Shown: in pieces, positions 1 through 7,253 of the stretch
Numbering within the stretch: the first letter of the stretch is position 1
Layout of the letters: each line of letters opens with the position of its first letter
Assembly: GCA_937952345.1 (NCBI GenBank)
Contig: CALFYN010000393.1
Coordinates: 1-13,147, forward strand
Length of the DNA stretch: 13,147 nt
From: an uncultured Acidobacteriota bacterium
GTDB lineage: Bacteria; Acidobacteriota; Terriglobia; Bryobacterales; Bryobacteraceae
Direction of reading: 5' to 3'
Translations under genes and position numbers: made by a program
Notes under the pieces: generated by a model
The model's database searches: none
What the model was told of the DNA's origin: nothing
The model's input: the letters and a program-made list of their open reading frames with translations, nothing else

Positions 1-2067
1 CCGAACTGGTACAACACCCTGTTCCAGGCTCATTCCAGCAATCCCGAAGACCCCTATTTTCCTGCCCGGTTTCAATACGGCGATACGGTTCTTCAAAAGA
101 TCGGCGCCCGGTTCAAGGGCAATGCTTCCTTCCGCCGCGGCGGGGTGAAGAAATCGTTCAAGCTCGATTTCAATGAGTACGACGAAGAAGGCAAGTTCCT
201 CGGCCTCAAGAAACTCAATCTCAACAACGGCGACCTGCAACCGGACTTCCTGCGTGAGAAGCTGTTCCTCGATTTCGCCGGCAAGTACATCGCCGCCATG
301 CGCGCCGTGCATGTGCGCCTCTACGTGAACGACGCCTACTACGGCCTCTACATCGCCGTCGAACAGCCCGACAAGACCATGATGGAAAGCCGCTTCGGCG
401 ATGACGAAGACGGCAATCTCTATGAATCCGCCGAATCCAACGCTACGATGTCCTACCTGGGCACTGACCCCACGGCCTATCAACGTGTGTACGAATTGAA
501 GACCAACGAAGAAGCCAATGACTATTCCGGTCTCATGCAATTTCTGGACATCCTCAACAACACTCCCGCCGCGGAATTGGAGGCAAAGCTCTCCACCATC
601 GCCGACGTCGACAACCTGCTATATGGCATTGCGCTCAATATTCTGTTCGTGAACCTCGATTCGTATGCCGGATCGGGCTCCGAATTTTTCCTCTATCAAC
701 GCACATCCGATCAGCGTTTCATCCATATTCACTGGGACTTGAATGAATCATTCGGAACCACGGGGGATGGATCGCCACGCATCGCGACGCCCGCTACGCT
801 GGAAGCATTCTGGCTGCCGAGTTCCAGCACAGCCACCGGTGGCCGTCCCGGAGGTGGTGCGAACAACTCCCGCCCACTCATGGAAAAGCTGTGGGCCGTG
901 GATTCGTTCAAACGCACGTACCTGCGCATGCTGGCGCGCATGATGCGCGAAGGCTTCGACGAGACCACCTACGCCGCGCGAGTGAAGCAACTCGCCGACC
1001 TGATCCGCCCCCATGTGGTGGAGGATCCGAACAAGCTCTTCACCGCGGGGCAGTTTGAAACGGCGCTGGAATCGACGGTGTCGAGCGGGCAGACCCCGCT
1101 GCTCGGCATCCTGCAGTTCGTCAAGGATCGCCGCGCCTATCTGCGGCCCTGGCTCGATACACAGGCACAACCATCCGACGTGCGATTGAATGAAATCGTC
1201 AGCGTGAACACGTCTTCCATGACGGACGAGGCGGGCGATGCCGACCCCTGGGTGGAGATCCACAATCTCGGCCCCGGCCCGGTGAATCTGGCCGGCATGT
1301 ATCTCAGCGACAGTTCCGGCACGCCTACGAAATGGGCACTGCCTTCGCGCACGCTGGCCGACGGTGAGATGCTGATCATCTGGCTCGATGGCGAAACCAA
1401 TGAAGGCGCGACACACGCCAATTTCCGCATCTCGGCAAGCGGCGGCGGGCTGTTTCTCTACAACGCGGTATCTGGCGCACAGACGCTGCTCGACAGTGTG
1501 CAATTTCCCGAACTGGCCGCGGGACGCTCTTACATTCGATTGGGCCACTCCGGCAACCGCTGGGCTTCCACCAATCTGCCCACGCCGGCAAAAGAGAATC
1601 CGGCGACTGGCGTGGACGCTTCCCTGACACCCGTGGGCTTGAAGATCAACGAATTCCTCGCCGATAACAAGACCACTCTGGTCAATCCCGACAAAGCCGA
1701 TGCCTGGGATGATTGGCTCGAAATCTACAATCCCGGCGATGCGGAAGTGGACATGAGTGGCATGTATATCACCGACAACCTTTCAAACCCCAAGAAGTAC
1801 CGCATCCCCGATGGCGTGAAAATCGCGGCCAAGGGATACCTGGTCTTCTGGGCCGATGAGGAGGGCCAACTCGGCCCATTGCACGCCAACTTCAAGCTCA
1901 GCGCCGGTGGCGAGGAGATCGGGTTATTCCACACCGACGGGGCAACGCAGATCGATGCCGTGACCTTTGGACAGCAGACGGCCGATGTTTCCTACGGCCG
2001 CAGCCCTGACGGAGGCGACACGTGGACATCGCAGAAACCCACGCCAGGGAAAGCGAACGGCCAATAG
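1..2067 (+). CDS. CotH kinase family protein with two C-terminal lamin-tail domains (5' partial)
   Basis: The reading frame is open from the first base, so the N-terminus and any signal peptide lie outside the window; 688 codons are visible before TAG. The first half is CotH-like: KIGARFKGNASFRRG, then KKSFKLDFNEY, LKKLNLNNGDLQPDFLREKL, YYGLYIAVEQPD and the metal-site-like IHWDLNESFG near residues 240-250. CotH proteins are atypical secreted protein kinases first known from Bacillus spore coats, but they are common in non-sporulating bacteria. Two lamin-tail (LTD) beta-sandwich repeats follow, at about residues 394-525 (VRLNEIVSVN, DPWVEIHNLG) and 547-688 (LKINEFLADN, DDWLEIYNPG). Both repeats share a THANF/LHANF strand, which supports internal duplication. 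LTDs often occur in secreted surface proteins, so an extracellular role is inferred. The target is unknown. The gene ends exactly where the convergent MBL gene ends. Confidence 0.9.
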   Translation, partial: PNWYNTLFQAHSSNPEDPYFPARFQYGDTVLQKIGARFKGNASFRRGGVKKSFKLDFNEYDEEGKFLGLKKLNLNNGDLQPDFLREKLFLDFAGKYIAAMRAVHVRLYVNDAYYGLYIAVEQPDKTMMESRFGDDEDGNLYESAESNATMSYLGTDPTAYQRVYELKTNEEANDYSGLMQFLDILNNTPAAELEAKLSTIADVDNLLYGIALNILFVNLDSYAGSGSEFFLYQRTSDQRFIHIHWDLNESFGTTGDGSPRIATPATLEAFWLPSSSTATGGRPGGGANNSRPLMEKLWAVDSFKRTYLRMLARMMREGFDETTYAARVKQLADLIRPHVVEDPNKLFTAGQFETALESTVSSGQTPLLGILQFVKDRRAYLRPWLDTQAQPSDVRLNEIVSVNTSSMTDEAGDADPWVEIHNLGPGPVNLAGMYLSDSSGTPTKWALPSRTLADGEMLIIWLDGETNEGATHANFRISASGGGLFLYNAVSGAQTLLDSVQFPELAAGRSYIRLGHSGNRWASTNLPTPAKENPATGVDASLTPVGLKINEFLADNKTTLVNPDKADAWDDWLEIYNPGDAEVDMSGMYITDNLSNPKKYRIPDGVKIAAKGYLVFWADEEGQLGPLHANFKLSAGGEEIGLFHTDGATQIDAVTFGQQTADVSYGRSPDGGDTWTSQKPTPGKANGQ

Positions 2068-4029
2068 CTATCCCGCCGTTACGTCCACCACTGCTTCCGT
2101 GATCTGCCCCAGATAGCGCTTCCCGGCCCGGACATCGGCTGCAATTGCCAGCCGCGGTCCGGGCCCTTCCCACGTCTTGGGCACGGTGATCGTGAACGGC
2201 GCGTGGTGATGGCTCTTGGCGGGCACGGTGAATTTCAGTGTGTCGGGCTCGACGCGCCACTCCGATGGCGTTACCAGAGCCACCTCCATCTCCATCGGTT
2301 CAGTGCGGTAGTTCTGTACGCGGATCTCCGCCTTCTGCACGGACCCCGGACCCAGCACCATCTGATAGGGATAAATCTTGACCCAACTCGGATCGAGCCC
2401 GAAATCCGTTTCCCCTTGCGGCAGCAAATCGAAGAAATATTTCTGCTGGGTGCGGAATTTCTGCTCCGTCGCCAGCATGATCTGCTTGTCCACCGGATAC
2501 GGCTTCCCATGGCCCGGGGCCACCAGCGTGGGTTCATGCTCAATCAGGTTGTGAATCGACTTCAGGTGGCTGTCGTTCTCCACATGATTGCGGAAGATCA
2601 GATTGTGCCGCAGCGTCCCGTCATTGCGCGGGTTGGGAAAGAAGGCGTCGCCGGTGAACGCAACCCGGTTGCCGTCGATGGTGACGAACAGCGCCATCTG
2701 ATACTCGGTGTGTCCCGGTGAATGCGTGATCTCGAATTCAAATTCCTCCCATTTGAATTTCTCGCCATGGCGGAAAGACCGGCTCACGCGGAAGGGTTCG
2801 CCCAACGTGCAGCCGAGATTATGCCCGCGCGGATTCTGGAAAATATCCACCATGTTTTCGTAGCACCAGATCTTCGTGCCGTGATGCCGCGCCAGGTGCG
2901 GGAAGCCGTTCATGTGGTCGTCATGCATGTGGCTCGGCATGGCGACATCCACCTGCCGCATGCCGAACTTCTTCTTGAGCCCGTCGATATTGTGTTCGAC
3001 GAAGCGGATCCGGTCCGTGGCGGCCGTGGCGCGTTCGAAGTTGCCGAAATGCATGCCACTCGCCGAGCCGTAGTCGATGAACATCGCCTTGCCGCTGTTG
3101 CTCACGATGGCGTAGAAGGACGAGGTCGTCTGGTAGTGGCAGATGAGATGCGGGCTGACCGCGTAGGGCGCGTTCTCTTCGCTCGGGCTGTTGCCTGTCT
3201 GGAAGCGGTAATAATCCGTCAACCGCGCGATGGTCTGCCCGATGCCAGTGTCCGGGTCGGGCAGGGGATCGCCATGCGAGGGACACACCAGCCCCGGCTT
3301 CTGTTCGCGCAACCGCGCCAGCGAATAGATGCCGAGATCGATCCCCTCCGATCCTCCGTAGTTGACCTGTGTGTCGTAAAGATTGAGGATCTTCCCTGGG
3401 GCATACATCAGGTCGCCCGTGAATGCGACGCGCTTGCCGTCAATGTTCGCCACCAGCGAAATTGCTCCTAGCGTGTGCCCCGGAGTCGGTAGAACAAAGA
3501 ACTCCGTTTTCCCCCATTGGAAGGTGGAATAATCCGCGAGCGATCGCGCCACGGGAATATTTTCCGTAATGGTGTTGAAATCATTGCGGACGTAATAAAG
3601 ATGGAACACGCGCCGGTTGCGCCAGAAGTTCTCGGCGTCTTCAAAGAGATGGCGTTCGTGCGCCGGCACGGCGATGGGGATGTTGCGCTCCACGGCTTTG
3701 TAGTCGCCCTGGCACTGCTCGCGATGGTGATGCGTGTGGAGGATCCAGTCGATCTGTGTGATTCCGGCCTGGCGCAGATGATCGAGCACCTTGCCGGAAC
3801 CGAAGTCAATCAGCACACACCGCGAGCCATCGCGCACGACGTAGACATTAGTCGTGTCCTCGAAGAGAAGCAGGTTATCGCTAAGTTTCCGCAGCGCCCC
3901 TTCCGGGGCAAAGCGCGTGCGCCGGTATGCTTTCTTCGGCTTGGCAGTGGGTTGCTGCGCGGCCTGTGCGGGCGCGGCCGCGGCCAGCGGAGCGGATCGC
4001 AGGAAAGTACGGCGAGTGGAGTCCGGCAT
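2068..4029 (-). CDS. Tat-exported protein with two tandem metallo-beta-lactamase domains and a C-terminal beta-sandwich
   Basis: This is a 653-aa protein. It opens with a twin-arginine signal, STRRTFLRSAPLAAAA, so periplasmic or extracellular placement is inferred. MBL domain 1 (about residues 45-270) has HTHHHR at 98-103, PGH185, TGD206 and SHG with H252. MBL domain 2 (about 295-520) has an intact HMHDDH at 367-372, SPGH440, TGD461 and PGHG with H507. Domain 2 therefore keeps the complete dinuclear metal-binding set. Domain 1 has His where the family normally has the motif Asp and Arg where it normally has the second His. Residues about 555-653 look like an Ig/NEW3-like sandwich (GSVQKAEIRVQNYR, KSHHHAPFTITVP). 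The start ATG follows a weak AGGA about 7 nt upstream. The substrate cannot be told from sequence; hydrolysis of an ester, lactone, sulfate or phosphate would fit the superfamily. Confidence 0.9.
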   Translation of the reverse strand: MPDSTRRTFLRSAPLAAAAPAQAAQQPTAKPKKAYRRTRFAPEGALRKLSDNLLLFEDTTNVYVVRDGSRCVLIDFGSGKVLDHLRQAGITQIDWILHTHHHREQCQGDYKAVERNIPIAVPAHERHLFEDAENFWRNRRVFHLYYVRNDFNTITENIPVARSLADYSTFQWGKTEFFVLPTPGHTLGAISLVANIDGKRVAFTGDLMYAPGKILNLYDTQVNYGGSEGIDLGIYSLARLREQKPGLVCPSHGDPLPDPDTGIGQTIARLTDYYRFQTGNSPSEENAPYAVSPHLICHYQTTSSFYAIVSNSGKAMFIDYGSASGMHFGNFERATAATDRIRFVEHNIDGLKKKFGMRQVDVAMPSHMHDDHMNGFPHLARHHGTKIWCYENMVDIFQNPRGHNLGCTLGEPFRVSRSFRHGEKFKWEEFEFEITHSPGHTEYQMALFVTIDGNRVAFTGDAFFPNPRNDGTLRHNLIFRNHVENDSHLKSIHNLIEHEPTLVAPGHGKPYPVDKQIMLATEQKFRTQQKYFFDLLPQGETDFGLDPSWVKIYPYQMVLGPGSVQKAEIRVQNYRTEPMEMEVALVTPSEWRVEPDTLKFTVPAKSHHHAPFTITVPKTWEGPGPRLAIAADVRAGKRYLGQITEAVVDVTAG

Positions 4030-4376
4030 GGGGGTATCCTACCGCAAACACCGCTTGGTCGCGATACTCTCAGGTTCGTTTCTTAAATTTTCTGCAACTG
4101 TCTTCGGTTCAATAATTTGCAGATGGTTTCCCAGGCTTTCGGCCCAAGACGGTGCTGTGAGGCACATATGGTCTCCTCCGATCCCAGAATACCGCTCGGC
4201 GAAATCCAAGTAATTCCGAGAATCAAGATGGATGTAGAAAATAAAGGAAATAGGGCACTGAGTCAGTTGTGATCCGTGCGCAGCGAATTCTTCACTTGCC
4301 GGGGCTCGCGATGGACTCCCTGTATACCGCCGGAGATTGGCCCGGTTGAGGCCGGCAGCCACGGAACGGCCCAGGC

Positions 4377-4400
4377 TTGTTATCCGATATGTGTAAACAA
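4377..4400. promoter_or_regulatory. Candidate palindromic operator upstream of hicB
   Basis: A perfect TATC-C-GATA palindrome (4381-4389) is nested in a wider TTGTT...AACAA inverted repeat (4377-4381 and 4396-4400), about 27 nt before the hicB start. HicB proteins with a C-terminal helix-turn-helix are known to bind palindromes in their own promoters, so autoregulation is a reasonable guess. The repeat is short and could be chance. Confidence 0.25.
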
Positions 4401-4412
4401 CTGGGGATTCGG

Positions 4413-4419
4413 AAGGAGG
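4413..4419 (+). promoter_or_regulatory. Strong Shine-Dalgarno for hicB
   Basis: AAGGAGG lies 7 nt upstream of the ATG at 4427. It is the clearest ribosome binding site in the window and fixes the hicB start. Confidence 0.75.
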
Positions 4420-4426
4420 ACCTCTA

Positions 4427-4864
4427 ATGTTCACTGCCTGTTATCCAGCGATCTTTGTTCCGGAAAAGGGAGGCGGCGGGTATCATGTCCGGTTTCCCAA
4501 TCTGCCGGAGGCGCTCACCGGGGGAACCGACCTGGAGGACACCTTCACCCAAGCGGCGGACTGTCTGGCGGAGGCCATCGCCGGGCGGATCGTCCGCGGG
4601 GACGATATACCCTTACCAGCGAAGGCAAAGCGCGGCCAGCATCTGATCAGCGTTTCGCTGCTGCTGGCGCCGAAGATGGCGTTGTACCTCGCGATGCGCG
4701 AGAGCAGGATCACCAACACCGAGCTTGCCCGGCGCTTGGGTGTGAGTGAGACCGTGGTGAGGCGCATGTTGAGCCCAAGGCACGTGACCAAGCCCGAAAA
4801 GATTCAGGCGGCACTTACGGCATTGGGAAAGCGGATCGTGGTGGGATTCGAGGATGCCGCGTAG
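4427..4864 (+). CDS. hicB: HicB-family type II antitoxin with C-terminal helix-turn-helix
   Basis: A 145-aa protein. The N-terminal half (residues 5-52) is a HicB-like partial RNase H fold: CYPAIFVPEKGGGGYHVRFP, NLPEALTGGTDLEDTFTQAA. The linker IPLPAKAKRGQHLISVSLLL is followed by an XRE-type HTH at about 90-137 (ITNTELARRLGVSETVVRRM, then HVTKPEKIQAALTALGKRI). Length and architecture match Escherichia coli HicB, which neutralises the HicA mRNA-interferase toxin and represses the hicAB promoter. I found no HicA-like small ORF on either side: upstream is a non-coding gap, and hemY ends 17 nt downstream in convergent orientation. It is therefore an orphan antitoxin-like regulator, or its toxin is too diverged to see. 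The start is supported by a strong AAGGAGG. Confidence 0.88.
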   Translation: MFTACYPAIFVPEKGGGGYHVRFPNLPEALTGGTDLEDTFTQAADCLAEAIAGRIVRGDDIPLPAKAKRGQHLISVSLLLAPKMALYLAMRESRITNTELARRLGVSETVVRRMLSPRHVTKPEKIQAALTALGKRIVVGFEDAA

Positions 4865-4881
4865 GCCCGGTGGGGTGCGGT

Positions 4882-6234
4882 TCAAGCTGGGGAGGGAAGA
4901 CAGCGCTCCGCCGCCAAGCGCCCCGTGCGAATGCAATCCGGTATCCCAATCCCCGAATACGCGTTCCCTGCCAGGTACAACCCATCGAGCGCCTTCGCCC
5001 GCCGCTCCGCCTCCCCTATCCGATGCGTGTGCCCCAACGTATACTGCGCCATCGAGCGCCGCCACCGCGTGATCCGCTGATAATCGGCCTTCACGCGAAT
5101 CCCCAGCATCGACTCAATGTCCCGATACACCGCCGCGAAGATGGCATCATCCGGGACATCGATCATCTGCTTCGCCGCCGCGCCTCCGATGAATCCGCGC
5201 AGTACGTGATACCCATCCGGCGCGCGATGCGGAAACTTGTTCTGCACCCAGGTGCCGGCCATCAATGTGCGGCGCTCCTTCTTGGGAACCAGGAATCCGA
5301 AACCCTTCGGCTCCGGCAGCCGCCCGGGACGAAACACCAGCGCGATGGTCAACGATGACGAGTAATCCACGGAATCGAGCAATCGCCCCAGTTCCCCATC
5401 GAGCGGCGAAAGCAACCCCGCGGCCGCATACGCCGGTGTGGCCACAATCACCCGCGACGCATCGATCCACTCCCCATTCACGCGCAGCCGCCAGCCCTTC
5501 TCCAGCGCCTCCACTTCTCCATGAATCACCCGTGTGTTCCCAGCAATCCCGCGCTCCAACGCCGCAGTGAAACTGCCCAGCCCGCTGCGAAACGTGCGGA
5601 ACAGCGGCTCACTCGATGCCGGCATCTTCTTGCGTGCTTCCAGCGCCGCGCGCGTCAAACTCCCGTACTTCGTCTCCATATCGACGAAACGCCCCAGCAC
5701 CGCGTTCACACTCAGCGCCCGCGGATCCCCGCCGTACACGCCGGAAAGCAGGGGCTCGGCCAGATAATCCACCGTCTCCTGCCCGTAATGCTCTTCGATA
5801 AACTCACTCACCGAGCGCTCCGGACGCGGGCCACGAGGCCGCCGGAAATATTCCAGCCCCATGCGGATCTTCGTCGGCCACGACAATAGCGGCGTCGTCA
5901 CCACCGGCGCGATCTTCGTCGGGATCATCATCATCATGCCATCGGGCATGGTGACCATGCGTTTGTTCTTCCAGATATAGGTGAGCCGCCGCTCGTCGTT
6001 CGAAGCGATCAACTCCTCGCCCATCCCCAACTCACGAGCCAGTTGCGCCGCTTCCGGCTTCACGGCAAGAAAGCTGTCCGGTCCGCCTTCCAGGACGCAC
6101 CCCTCCCAGGACGAAGTCTCGATCACTCCGCCCAACCGGGGATTTTTCTCAATCAGGATCGAAGGTTTGCCGGCCTTGGCGAGGTACCACGCGGCGGCCA
6201 ATCCGGAGATGCCGCCGCCAACAATCGCAATCAC
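4882..6234 (-). CDS. hemY: Protoporphyrinogen/coproporphyrinogen oxidase, HemY type
   Basis: A 450-aa FAD enzyme that oxidises protoporphyrinogen IX (or coproporphyrinogen III in the coproporphyrin-dependent pathway) to the porphyrin late in haem synthesis. The N-terminus MIAIVGGGISGLAAAWYLAK is a dinucleotide-binding Rossmann motif (GGGISGL at 6-12), with an acidic E29 and RLGG after the second strand. The C-terminal FAD signature YLAGNAYSGIGIPDCIRTG lies near residues 420-440. Length is normal for HemY. The start is GTG at 6234, overlapping the hemE stop in a GTGA junction, so translation is probably coupled. Ferrochelatase (hemH), often a neighbour, is not in the window. The substrate choice between the two porphyrinogens cannot be decided from sequence by eye. 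Confidence 0.95.
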   Translation of the reverse strand: MIAIVGGGISGLAAAWYLAKAGKPSILIEKNPRLGGVIETSSWEGCVLEGGPDSFLAVKPEAAQLARELGMGEELIASNDERRLTYIWKNKRMVTMPDGMMMMIPTKIAPVVTTPLLSWPTKIRMGLEYFRRPRGPRPERSVSEFIEEHYGQETVDYLAEPLLSGVYGGDPRALSVNAVLGRFVDMETKYGSLTRAALEARKKMPASSEPLFRTFRSGLGSFTAALERGIAGNTRVIHGEVEALEKGWRLRVNGEWIDASRVIVATPAYAAAGLLSPLDGELGRLLDSVDYSSSLTIALVFRPGRLPEPKGFGFLVPKKERRTLMAGTWVQNKFPHRAPDGYHVLRGFIGGAAAKQMIDVPDDAIFAAVYRDIESMLGIRVKADYQRITRWRRSMAQYTLGHTHRIGEAERRAKALDGLYLAGNAYSGIGIPDCIRTGRLAAERCLPSPA

Positions 6235-7253
6235 GGCTTGTAGTCGCGCACAATCTGGACCACGGCCTTCACGTTGTCCACCGGGGTCTCCGGAAGAATG
6301 CCGTGCCCGAGATTGAAGATATGGCCGGGCCGCGTGCCGGTGCGCTTCAATAATTCATGGACACGCGCTTTCAGTTCCGGCAGCGGAGCAAACAGCACCG
6401 CCGGATCCAGGTTCCCCTGCACCGCCGAACGGTAGCTGATGTCCATCCACGCCTGGTCGATATTGATGCGCCAGTCGACGCCCATCACATCGCCGCCCGC
6501 CGCATGCAGTTCCTTGAAGAAGCCCGCCGCGCCGGTTCCGAAATGAATGACGGGAACCGAAGCCGAGCGAATGCGCTCAATCAGAGCCCGCGAGTACGGC
6601 GCCACATAGCGCACGTAGTCGTCCGGACCGAGCGCGCCCACCCAACTATCGAACACCTGAATCGCCCGCGCGCCCGCGCCCACTTGCATCAGCGCAAACG
6701 GCCCCAGCACATCGACGATCTTGCCCATCAGCCGGCGCCACAGCACCTCATCTTTGTACATGAGTTGCTTGGTGCGCAGAAACGACTTCGATGGGCCGCC
6801 TTCAATCATGTAGCTGGCCAGCGTGAACGGCGCACCCACGAATCCGATCACCGGCACCTTGCCGCTGAGGGCGCGCACCACCATCTGGATGGATTCGCCC
6901 ACATAGCTCAGTTCGTCGGTGTTGGAAATGGAGAGCGTATCGACATCGTGCGAAGTGCGCACCGGGTTGTCGATGACCGGCCCTTCGCCGGAAACGAAAT
7001 CGAGTTTCAACCCCATCGGCTCGACGGGAAGCAGCAAATCCGCAAAGATAATGGCCGCGTCGACATCGAGTACTTCAATGGGCTGGAGAGTAACCGCGGC
7101 GGCCAGATCCGGGCGTTTACAGATTTCGAGGATCTTATGTTTGGCGCGGATTTCCCGGTACTGTTTCATGTACCGGCCTGCCTGCCGCATAAACCATACC
7201 GGCCGCACGTCCGTGGGACGCCGCCGGCAGGCATCGAGAAAACGACTGTTCAT
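6231..7253 (-). CDS. hemE: Uroporphyrinogen III decarboxylase
   Basis: A 340-aa cytoplasmic enzyme converting uroporphyrinogen III to coproporphyrinogen III by four decarboxylations. Hallmarks are PVWFMRQAGRYMKQYREIR (substrate-binding RQAGR at 23-27), FADLLLP with Asp72 as the probable catalytic aspartate, APFTLASYMIEGGPSKSF with Tyr148, and the C-terminal FNLGHGILPETPVDNV. Length fits the family. I chose the ATG at 7253 (MNSRFLDACRRRP, the usual HemE start), which overlaps the apbE stop as ATGA. An in-frame ATG five codons upstream at 7268 (MRVAP) is possible but gives a longer overlap. Neither start has a clear Shine-Dalgarno, which suits re-initiation after apbE. The downstream hemY overlaps by 4 nt. 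Confidence 0.97.
   Translation of the reverse strand: MNSRFLDACRRRPTDVRPVWFMRQAGRYMKQYREIRAKHKILEICKRPDLAAAVTLQPIEVLDVDAAIIFADLLLPVEPMGLKLDFVSGEGPVIDNPVRTSHDVDTLSISNTDELSYVGESIQMVVRALSGKVPVIGFVGAPFTLASYMIEGGPSKSFLRTKQLMYKDEVLWRRLMGKIVDVLGPFALMQVGAGARAIQVFDSWVGALGPDDYVRYVAPYSRALIERIRSASVPVIHFGTGAAGFFKELHAAGGDVMGVDWRINIDQAWMDISYRSAVQGNLDPAVLFAPLPELKARVHELLKRTGTRPGHIFNLGHGILPETPVDNVKAVVQIVRDYKP

Larger units (their letters stand above)
4030..4426. other. Gene-poor divergent intergenic region of lower GC
   Basis: This is about 400 nt between the MBL gene (minus) and hicB (plus). By my count, 4081-4260 has 82 G/C in 180 bases (46%), well below the flanking genes. A 35-codon plus-strand frame starts at 4168 and a long minus-strand frame (4434-4039) crosses the gap; neither resembles a known family, and no HicA-like toxin was seen in any frame. 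The region probably holds the divergent promoters for its neighbours, but I cannot place hexamers with confidence. It could be a decayed insertion. Confidence 0.5.

Noticed and set aside
748..1548. 266-codon minus-strand frame opposite the CotH gene
   Set aside because: Antisense to conserved CotH and lamin-tail domains; Arg/Ala/His-rich with no domain.
2722..3471. 249-codon plus-strand frame (and other long frames at 2203-2721 and 3517-4086) opposite the MBL gene
   Set aside because: They are antisense to a well-supported Tat/MBL protein with intact motifs, and their His/Arg/Val-rich composition is typical of GC-rich shadow frames.
4350..4371. GGCCG/CGGCC hairpin upstream of hicB as a terminator
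   Set aside because: Only 5 bp of stem with a 12-nt loop and no following T-run; a chance GC-rich pairing is as likely.
4039..4434. 131-codon minus-strand frame across the gap upstream of hicB
   Set aside because: No family resemblance, mixed base composition, no ribosome site, and its start lies inside the hicB ribosome-site region; probably a chance open frame.
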